Origin: an uncultured Bacteroidales bacterium
Lineage (GTDB): Bacteria; Bacteroidota; Bacteroidia; Bacteroidales; Muribaculaceae
Reading direction: 5' to 3'
Assembly (NCBI GenBank): GCA_902787185.1
Contig: CADAFP010000005.1
Location: forward strand, 62,001-126,000
DNA length: 64,000 nucleotides
Below the pieces are notes generated by a model. It made no database searches. It had not been told where the DNA came from and saw only the letters and a list, made by a program, of their open reading frames with translations. Of this stretch, positions 35,643-41,496 are shown piece by piece. The stretch's first letter is position 1; each line of letters opens with the position of its first letter. A program made the position numbers and the translations under genes.

Positions 35643-36125
35643 ATGAAGAAAGCATTGATGATTTTACTGATGGCATTGACGGTGAACCTCGTTTCGACGG
35701 CTATCGACTTTAAAACCTATGAGAACGAGATATTTACCATCAGCTATCCTGCCGACTGGGAAGTGACTTATGAAAGCGATGATTGCATGAACGTGGCTAC
35801 TGAGGACGATGAAATCCGTTTTGATGTCACTTACAATGAACGTGGCCCAATGAAGGATCAACTGCAAGAGGCCGCAGACAATTGGGAGTACATGAAAACG
35901 AGCCAAGGCCACAAGGTGGCCCAGAAACTGGTGAGGGACGACTATGCGCTCGTGCGGTCGATAGAGACCGATGAGGACGACGGAACGCAACAAGTTGTCG
36001 TGTGGTTCGTGATGATCACGCAGGAGCCGCAAGGTTTCTCCGGATCAATCCAGAGCCCATTAAGTCGCGCCAACGAAGCCATCGACATACTGGTAGAAAT
36101 GCTGGCGACCCTCACCCAAAAGTAA
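35643..36125 (+). CDS. Small secreted PsbP-like protein
   Basis: 160 residues with a signal peptide (MKKALMILLMALTVNLVST). The mature protein begins with FKTYENEIFTISYPADWEVTY, the typical opening of PsbP/Mog1-like alpha-beta domains, and continues with alternating strands (EIRFDVTYNERG, QQVVVWFVMITQE) and a final helix. Ligand and role are unknown. It starts 24 bases after its -7 box and is 32 bases ahead of FISUMP paralog C, so the two are probably co-transcribed. Confidence 0.7.
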   Translation: MKKALMILLMALTVNLVSTAIDFKTYENEIFTISYPADWEVTYESDDCMNVATEDDEIRFDVTYNERGPMKDQLQEAADNWEYMKTSQGHKVAQKLVRDDYALVRSIETDEDDGTQQVVVWFVMITQEPQGFSGSIQSPLSRANEAIDILVEMLATLTQK

Positions 36126-36157
36126 CTAAGGGTATTAACTGAATAAAACATATAATT

Positions 36158-37945
36158 ATGAAAAAAAGAATCATATCAATTATAGTGGCCTTTTTGTCGT
36201 TGTTGACGGCAAATGGTCAAGTGACGTTTACCGGTGTGGGGCAATACCATGTTATTGAGGTAACACCAGCGACGGGTACGGGGTTAGACATGATATATGT
36301 AATTTATAACACCAATGGGGTCGGGATGACCTATCACTCGGCATCGGGTGAGCAGGCTGTATGGTACAGTTATGATTCACGAGGTGCCGACTATGCCGAG
36401 GAGATTACCGACATTAGCTGTGACAGTTCAGCCACCTCACTCAGTCAGGTTTTGCCCAACTCGGGCTATATCATCGTGGATGGCAGTGAGCGCTATTGCT
36501 GTTGGGTGGTCAACTATGCTGACTATTATCTGGAACTCAATGACTTGTTTATCAGCAATGATGAGCCGTGCTCATTGATGAGTTTCAGAGTGGATGGCTA
36601 CGGACCCACGATAACTTACACAACAATCGATGGACACACTCGAGTGCTTGATCGTGAAATCAAGTTAACTTACAACACGCTCGTGTGGGATGACGAATAT
36701 GCACAGTGGCAGGAAAAAGAGGTGAAAGAGAGTTTCGAGAGTATTGATGATGTTTTTGCCGTAGAACCGCCGCTGTGTAACACTAGCTTCACTCTAACGG
36801 GAGACTGTTTCCTTCAGGCTTGGGGACTTGAGAATTCAATCGAGAGTGAGTATTACCAAACACAAGCTGTGGACTGCGGCTCAACTGCCGAGCTGGACAA
36901 TTTTGATAGTGATGGCCTAGGAGGATGGGCACCATGTCGAATTGTTTTCTCAGGTTATCCCACCGATGCAGTCGTTTATCGTGTTTGGGAAATGGCCACC
37001 GATGCTGAATTTGAGAACGTCATCAAGCGGTTCAACCAAGATGAGGTAGATTATACCTTCATGGAAGCGGGAACTTATTATATGCGCTATATGGTCACCA
37101 ATGAAGATGGTTCCTGCAAGGCCTACGGCAACACCTATGTGATTAAAGTGAAGTCTTTCCCCATTCGGGGTGATATCAACGGCGATCGTGAGGTCAATAT
37201 TGCTGATATCAATTCCGTCATCGACATTATTCTTGGCAATGGCGTTAGTGATTATGTTTACTCCCGAGCTGATGTGAACAGCGATGGCGAGCTCAATATC
37301 GCCGACATCAATGTCATCATCGACATCATCTTGAAAGGGCAACCAACTGTCAACACCAAAGAATGGGTGGATCTGGGGCTGCCCAGCGGAACGTTGTGGG
37401 CAACTTGCAATGTTGGTGCCAACAACCCCGAGGAGTATGGTGACTACTTCGCATGGGGCGAGACCTTTTCCAAGGATTATTATGATTGGACTACCTACAA
37501 GTGGTGCAACGGTAGTATGGATGGCATAACCAAGTACAGTTATGCTTCCGGTAACATTTGCTTTATTGATTGTAAAAGCGAGCTGGAACCTGAAGACGAT
37601 GTCGCCTATGTACAATGGGGGCCATCGTGGCGCATGCCGACCAAAGCTCAGCAAGACGAGTTGCGAGAGTATTGCACTTGGACTTGGACGACTCAGAATG
37701 GTGTGAATGGCTATTTGGTGATCGGTCCCAATGGTAACAGCATCTTCTTGCCCGTCGCTGGCAATTCATGTGAAGAATTGCCCTACAACGCTGAATCGGG
37801 CGGCTTCTATTGGTCGCGCACGCTTAACATAGAAATCAACCAAATTGCCTACTTTTTGTACTTCGATTCAGAGAACGTGCGCTTGAGTTGCCACAACCGC
37901 AGCTTCGGATTTCCCGTCCGTGCTGTGTGTGTCCCGCAGAATTAG
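36158..37945 (+). CDS. Large secreted protein: unknown N-terminal region, dockerin-like pair, FISUMP domain (paralog C)
   Basis: 595 residues. The signal peptide is about 1-20 (MKKRIISIIVAFLSLLTANG). Residues of about 21-335 form a beta-rich region that I do not recognise. It has Tyr/Asp-rich strands and ends in an Ig-like stretch (DYTFMEAGTYYMRYMVTNED). Residues of about 337-392 hold two calcium-loop repeats (GDINGDREVNIADINSVID and DVNSDGELNIADINVIID). The FISUMP domain fills about 401-595 (WVDLGLPSGTLWATCNVGA, ELEPEDDVAYVQWGPSWRMP, FPVRAVCVPQN). It lies behind the PsbP-like gene. A weak hairpin follows at 37970-38006. Confidence 0.85.
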   Translation: MKKRIISIIVAFLSLLTANGQVTFTGVGQYHVIEVTPATGTGLDMIYVIYNTNGVGMTYHSASGEQAVWYSYDSRGADYAEEITDISCDSSATSLSQVLPNSGYIIVDGSERYCCWVVNYADYYLELNDLFISNDEPCSLMSFRVDGYGPTITYTTIDGHTRVLDREIKLTYNTLVWDDEYAQWQEKEVKESFESIDDVFAVEPPLCNTSFTLTGDCFLQAWGLENSIESEYYQTQAVDCGSTAELDNFDSDGLGGWAPCRIVFSGYPTDAVVYRVWEMATDAEFENVIKRFNQDEVDYTFMEAGTYYMRYMVTNEDGSCKAYGNTYVIKVKSFPIRGDINGDREVNIADINSVIDIILGNGVSDYVYSRADVNSDGELNIADINVIIDIILKGQPTVNTKEWVDLGLPSGTLWATCNVGANNPEEYGDYFAWGETFSKDYYDWTTYKWCNGSMDGITKYSYASGNICFIDCKSELEPEDDVAYVQWGPSWRMPTKAQQDELREYCTWTWTTQNGVNGYLVIGPNGNSIFLPVAGNSCEELPYNAESGGFYWSRTLNIEINQIAYFLYFDSENVRLSCHNRSFGFPVRAVCVPQN

Positions 37946-37969
37946 TTTAGTAGCGTTTTTTCAGGGCTT

Positions 37970-38006
37970 AGGCGGTTGGTTTACCTTTAAGGAGAATCAA
38001 CCGCTT
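37970..38006 (+). terminator. Hairpin after FISUMP paralog C
   Basis: AGGCGGTTG with CAACCGCTT (one wobble) around a 19-base loop. There is no strong T-run. Confidence 0.5.
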
Positions 38007-38220
38007 GTTATTATGATTTAGTGATTATTCGTCCCTACAGCATACTGGAAAGGGAGGGATTAAATACTTGAAAATCTGAAATATTACCCATCTGATACAC
38101 AAAAACTTACATTTTCGTAAAAGAGGGAAAATCCATGATTAGTGTCCCTATACTGTCCCTGAAAAATAGCTTATAAGCAACTTATAGACAGTTAATTAAT
38201 CTTTATTTCGCGTTCGATTG
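38007..38220. other. AT-rich gap with a tRNA-Ser-like 15-mer
   Basis: No gene seen. GGAAAGGGAGGGATT at 38047-38061 is identical to the 3' end of the tRNA-Ser fragment at 39593-39607 and in the same orientation. A small inverted repeat TATAAG-caa-CTTATA lies near 38173. These may mark an old integration edge. Confidence 0.5.
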
Positions 38221-38565
38221 TTATACGACCATTTCTGATTCTGCTTTCTCTTCAAGCGTCTTTCGGATAAAGGCATTGATGGTGAGCCCAGCTTGTTTGG
38301 CAAGCATGGCGATCCTGCGGTGGATGGCAGGTGTCAACCTCACATTCAGAGCGCCTGAATAACTCTTATCCGGTTCGATTCCCTCGTCGGCGCAATAAGC
38401 GAGGTAATCATCCACGGCCTCATGAAATGCCTCGGTCAGTTCCTTGACGCTCTCGCCCTCAAAATTCACCAAACCATTGATGCCCTCCACCTTGCCGTAG
38501 AAAACACCGTCCTGCTCGCTAAAAGCGACTGAGCCTAAATAGCCCTTATAACTCATTGTATTCAT
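38221..38565 (-). CDS. HicB-family antitoxin-like protein without HicA
   Basis: 114 residues. The N-terminal partial RNase H-like HicB domain (YKGYLGSVAFSEQDGVFYGKV, NFEGESVKELTEAFHEAVDDYL) is followed by a ribbon-helix-helix DNA-binding end (LNVRLTPAIHRRIAMLAKQA with LTINAFIRKTL). No hicA-like frame (short, basic, with the Gly-x-His motif) is found on either side, so it stands alone. It is probably a repressor of its own promoter: a 7-bp inverted repeat sits between its -33 and -7 boxes. The start may be Met1 (nearly leaderless) or Met4 at 38556. Confidence 0.88.
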   Translation of the reverse strand: MNTMSYKGYLGSVAFSEQDGVFYGKVEGINGLVNFEGESVKELTEAFHEAVDDYLAYCADEGIEPDKSYSGALNVRLTPAIHRRIAMLAKQAGLTINAFIRKTLEEKAESEMVV

Positions 38566-38572
38566 AGAAATG

Positions 38573-38603
38573 CAAATGTAACTAAAAAATAGTTACCATC
38601 CAA
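38573..38603 (-). promoter_or_regulatory. Promoter and likely operator of the HicB gene
   Basis: Minus strand: TTG (38601-38603), 20-base spacer, TACATTTG (38573-38580). A perfect inverted repeat GTAACTA-aaaaa-TAGTTAC (38578-38596) fills the spacer and touches the -7 box. It is a good site for self-repression by the ribbon-helix-helix end of HicB. Confidence 0.7.
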
Positions 38604-38764
38604 ATCACATTACAAAAATCTTGCCAAAAACACTAAAATTGCAGTGAAATTCAGTGTTAAAAACAGATGTTGGCAACGAAAGTGTAAAAATTTTGGACAC
38701 TTTTTGGAAAAAAGTCGAGGCAAGGTCCCTTTTTATGGATAATGACTTGTTTCTCTTGTTTATT

Positions 38765-39379
38765 ATGAAACAAGTAGAATTTGAGAGTTTCAGCAAAGAA
38801 GAACTCTTTGAAAAGATCAAGGCGGAATATGCCCGAAAAGCAAAATTAGGTTTTGTAATGGGTATTGTCTACGGTCTATTGTGTTTAGCAACGTTCATTG
38901 TGTATTGCTTCCTCACTGAGTGTGATTCCTCTGAACTTTTATTCTTGAGTGGCATCCTTCTGGTGATATCTTTTATAAAGTTTCTATTCTCTGTAAATAA
39001 TAAAAATATAATGAAGGCCGAAAACGCAGAGGAATTATTGAGTAGGTATGATGCCTCCTACCCCAACAAAATTGGCAAATGGATTTCATTCATTGCCGTT
39101 CCATATATTGTCGTTCCATTCATTGCCGTTCCTGCCCTTTTCCTAATCGGATATCTGATATACCACATGATAACAGATATCAACATCGAGAGGTTCGGAG
39201 TCGTCCTGTTCTGGCTGATAATAACATTCTATGTGTTGTGTTTTATTTTGTTGTGCTTTCTTTCCCTTTGGATGATGTGTATTCCCATGAAAGGAAAAGC
39301 CAAGGGGATTGGTTGGAAGGATGATTCTATCGAGTGTCTGCGTGAGCTCGTAGCTAATGAGAAACAAGACACCTTATAG
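38765..39379 (+). CDS. AT-rich multi-pass membrane protein, unknown function
   Basis: About 204 residues from MKQVEFESFSKE (an upstream ATG at 38735 is possible, and the frame extends back to 38654). A basic N-terminal helix (EELFEKIKAEYARKAK) is followed by two helices (about 30-85), a soluble loop, then two to three more helices. One includes the tandem SFIAVPYIVVPFIAVPALF, encoded by three 15-base repeats at 39089-39133. No family is recognised. The base composition is clearly lower in G+C than core genes. Together with HicB it lies between tRNA-Ser-like repeats, so recent gain is plausible. Confidence 0.6.
   Translation: MKQVEFESFSKEELFEKIKAEYARKAKLGFVMGIVYGLLCLATFIVYCFLTECDSSELLFLSGILLVISFIKFLFSVNNKNIMKAENAEELLSRYDASYPNKIGKWISFIAVPYIVVPFIAVPALFLIGYLIYHMITDINIERFGVVLFWLIITFYVLCFILLCFLSLWMMCIPMKGKAKGIGWKDDSIECLRELVANEKQDTL
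39089..39133 (+). repeat. Three tandem 15-base repeats inside the membrane protein gene
   Basis: Units TTCATTGCCGTTCCA, TATATTGTCGTTCCA and TTCATTGCCGTTCCT keep the frame and encode (F/Y)I(A/V)VP three times. Confidence 0.8.
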
Positions 39380-39412
39380 CTTTCCGATTCAAATCCCGCA
39401 CAAAAAAAATGA

Positions 39413-39441
39413 AACGATTAAGACTTGCATCTTAATCGTTC
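39413..39441 (-). terminator. Bidirectional terminator next to the tRNA-Ser-like remnant
   Basis: AACGATTAA with TTAATCGTT (39413-39421, 39433-39441). On the minus strand it is followed by a T-run (39402-39409). On the plus strand it closes the membrane protein gene. Confidence 0.75.
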
Positions 39442-39453
39442 ATTGAATTTTTG

Positions 39454-39471
39454 CGGAAAGAGAGGGATTCT
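39454..39471 (-). repeat. Partial tRNA-Ser 3' end (degenerate copy)
   Basis: GCGGAAAGAGAGGGATTC differs at one base from the 3' end of the larger fragment at 39591-39608. It lies just before a terminator on the minus strand, as the larger one does. Confidence 0.55.
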
Positions 39472-39548
39472 TTCTCCGCTGCGCTGCGAAAGCGACCTGA
39501 AGGTCGATGGCGAACCCGGTGTGTTCGAATCTGCAGCGCCTATCACGT

Positions 39549-39590
39549 AAAATGAAAAAAGAAGCCCACAAGGGACTTCTTTTTCATTTT
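39549..39590 (-). terminator. Terminator directly after the tRNA-Ser fragment
   Basis: A 15-bp stem with one bulged A (39549-39564 with 39576-39590) and an inner CCC/GGG pair. It starts one base after the tRNA-like 3' end on the minus strand. Confidence 0.75.
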
Positions 39591-39653
39591 GCGGAAAGGG
39601 AGGGATTCGAACCCACGGTACGCAAAGCGTACAACGGTTTTCGAGACCGCCCC
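39591..39653 (-). pseudogene. tRNA-Ser 3' half (anticodon CGA) with its own promoter
   Basis: On the minus strand the sequence gives the anticodon arm (loop CTCGAAA, anticodon CGA), a long variable arm (TACGC/GCGTA), a T arm with TTCGAAT and the acceptor 3' strand CCTTTCC followed by GCAA. The 5' acceptor strand and D arm are missing, so no cloverleaf can form. The T stem has one mismatch. A good promoter (39659-39688) places the RNA start at the first base of the fragment, and a terminator follows. Most likely it is an integration remnant (attR-like). A processed tRNA-like RNA is the bolder reading. Confidence 0.65.
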
Positions 39654-39658
39654 GATTG

Positions 39659-39688
39659 CAAAGTTATGGTAAATTTTCCACCTGGCAA
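39659..39688 (-). promoter_or_regulatory. Promoter facing the tRNA-Ser half
   Basis: Minus strand: TTG (39686-39688), 19-base spacer, TAACTTTG (39659-39666). The predicted start is about six bases further, at the edge of the tRNA-like sequence. Confidence 0.65.
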
Positions 39689-39769
39689 AATATTTTGGCG
39701 GATTTTTCCTGCAATAGCATTTTTTCAGGTCACCAGCCAGGTTGCGGGTGAGGTTGCGTGGTATGATGA

Positions 39770-40414
39770 TTACAGTCCTTTGAGCCCGTCGATGGTTTTG
39801 ATGGGATCGTCGGCCCCGAAGACATAACTGCCTGCGACGAGGATGTCGGCTCCGGCCTGGGCGAGTTGTGCGCCGGTGACATCATTGACGCCTCCGTCTA
39901 TCTCGATCTGGGCATTGGAGCCGTTGAGGACGATGAGCTGGCGCAGTTCGCGCACTTTGTTGAGCGTCTGGACGATGAACTGCTGGCCTCCGAAGCCGGG
40001 GTTGACTGACATGAGGAGGACAAGGTCCACGTCACAGATGATGTCGCGCAGCATCATCACGGGCGTTGCGGGGTTGAGGGCGACACCAGCCATCATGCCA
40101 GCGTCGTGAATCTGCTGCACTACCCTATTCAAGTGGATGCAGGCCTCTTGATGGATGGTCATGATGCGTGCGCCGCAGTCACGCACCTGCGGGATGAACT
40201 TTTGGGGTTCAACGATCATCAGGTGGGCGTCGAGTGGCTTGTCGCACAGGCGCTGAACGTGCTTGATGACGGGAAAGCCAAAAGAGATATTGGGGACGAA
40301 GACGCCGTCCATAACGTCGAGATGGAGCAGGTCGGCGCTGCTACGGTTGATCATGTCGATGTCGCGCTCCAGGTTGCCGAAGTCGGCTGACAGCAGTGAG
40401 GGAGAAACTTTCAT
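39770..40414 (-). CDS. rpe: Ribulose-phosphate 3-epimerase
   Basis: Interconverts ribulose 5-phosphate and xylulose 5-phosphate in the pentose phosphate pathway. A 214-residue TIM barrel. It opens with VSPSLLSADFGNLERDI, has the metal/catalytic site LHLDVMDGVFVPNISFG, DAHLMI and TIHQEA, then MSVNPGFGGQQFI and EIDGGVN, and ends with the phosphate site ADILVAGSYVFG. It lies 26 bases after dedA on the same strand, with TTAG heptamers between them. Confidence 0.97.
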   Translation of the reverse strand: MKVSPSLLSADFGNLERDIDMINRSSADLLHLDVMDGVFVPNISFGFPVIKHVQRLCDKPLDAHLMIVEPQKFIPQVRDCGARIMTIHQEACIHLNRVVQQIHDAGMMAGVALNPATPVMMLRDIICDVDLVLLMSVNPGFGGQQFIVQTLNKVRELRQLIVLNGSNAQIEIDGGVNDVTGAQLAQAGADILVAGSYVFGADDPIKTIDGLKGL

Positions 40415-40416
40415 TT

Positions 40417-40450
40417 TAGTTAGGAGTTAGGAGTGAGAAGTTAAGAGTTG
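40417..40450 (-). repeat. TTAG heptamer array
   Basis: Degenerate units of the TTAGGAG type between dedA and rpe, overlapping the dedA stop codon region. Confidence 0.6.
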
Positions 40451-41163
40451 GTTGGGCGCTTCTTGATGGCTTGGTAGGCCAGGAAGAGGACGATGAAGAT
40501 GGCGAGTGCATAGCCTGCCCACGATAGGTAACGGTTGTAATGCTCGAGTTGGACGAGGAGTTCCTGCTCGGGGAAGTGCTGGCTGAGCCAATAGCCGAGT
40601 GCGGCAAGCACGATGTTCCAGATGCCTGCGCCAAGGGCAGTGAACAGGGCAAAGGTGCCGAAATTCATGCGCGACAGTCCGGCGGGAATGGAGATGAGCT
40701 GCCGGATAGCAGGAATGAGGCGGCCCAGGAAGGTGGAGATGGCGCCGTGGCGGTCAAAATAGGCTTCGGCTTTCTGCACCTTCTCGGCATCGATGAGGCA
40801 CATGTGCCCCACCCTGCTGTTGGCAAAGGCATAGACGACAGGGCGGCCAATGAGCAACGACAGGACGTAGTTGATGATGGCTCCGATAAGTGCGCCAAGG
40901 GTGGCAATGAGGACAATCATCACCACGTTCATGTCGCCGTTGCGTGCCGCGAAATAGGCAGCAGGCGGGATGACGACCTCGCTGGGGAATGGGATGAAGG
41001 AGCTCTCGATGGCCATGAGCAACAGGATGGTGCCGTAGGTGAGGTGCTCTTTATACCAGTTGTAAATGGTGAGGATGTCGTGAGGCATATAAATCACGAC
41101 GGCTACCGCTGCAGCGAGCAGCAGCACGAGAATGATGATGAGTTGTAAAGTGTCTTTTTTCAT
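40441..41163 (-). CDS. DedA-family membrane protein
   Basis: 240 residues with about five to six helices. The DedA/SNARE-associated signatures are present: AIESSFIPFPSEVVIPPAAYFAA, LGALIGAIINYVLSLLIGRP, YFDRHGAISTFLGRLIPAIR and ISIPAGLSRMNFGTFALFTALGAGIWN. Family members act as lipid flippases or scramblases, with undecaprenyl phosphate and phosphatidylethanolamine known substrates in some bacteria. They depend on the conserved Glu and Arg seen here. It is the first gene of a pair with rpe. A -7 box TACCTTTG lies at 41172-41179 on the minus strand, very near the start. Confidence 0.93.
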   Translation of the reverse strand: MKKDTLQLIIILVLLLAAAVAVVIYMPHDILTIYNWYKEHLTYGTILLLMAIESSFIPFPSEVVIPPAAYFAARNGDMNVVMIVLIATLGALIGAIINYVLSLLIGRPVVYAFANSRVGHMCLIDAEKVQKAEAYFDRHGAISTFLGRLIPAIRQLISIPAGLSRMNFGTFALFTALGAGIWNIVLAALGYWLSQHFPEQELLVQLEHYNRYLSWAGYALAIFIVLFLAYQAIKKRPTNS

Positions 41164-41496
41164 ATCAGGGGCAAAGGTAGTGATTTTTTGGGGTTTGGAG
41201 GTGGTTTTTGGGGGATTGTTTCTTTTTTTTGAGGGGTGTTCCGAGCCAGAGGCTCGGACTACGGGACAGGACGGGTGAAGGCGGGGACGAGTGAGAGCAG
41301 GGACGAGCGAAGGGCGGGGGCCGCGAGAGGGTTGGTTTCATTTTATAAGGAAAATGAAATTTTTCTTGACATATATTACTGAATTCGGGGAATTTATTCT
41401 TAAATTTGCTGCGTTATACTGGTCTCTAACTGAGGTCGATATCACAATTTATTTATTTTCAATCATTTAATCAATTTTTCTAAATTCTTATCATTT
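41164..41496. other. Divergent intergenic region with hairpin repeat (copy 6) and two promoters
   Basis: It holds the minus-strand -7 box of dedA (41172-41179) and the hairpin CCGAGCC-aga-GGCTCGG (41241-41257). A tail of GGGACAGG/GGGACGAG units runs to about 41330. The plus-strand -7 box TAAATTTG (41401-41408) serves the large repeat protein and leaves a leader of about 80 bases. No gene was found. Confidence 0.6.

Noticed and set aside
38221-38800. HicA toxin partner for HicB
   Set aside because: I looked on both strands on each side of hicB and found no short basic frame with the HicA pattern.
39591-39660. Complete tRNA-Ser gene
   Set aside because: The 5' acceptor strand and D arm are absent and CAA replaces CCA. 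Only the 3' half is present.
39507-39827. 106-codon plus-strand frame across the tRNA-Ser fragment
   Set aside because: It runs through the terminator, the tRNA-like sequence and the end of rpe in the wrong direction.
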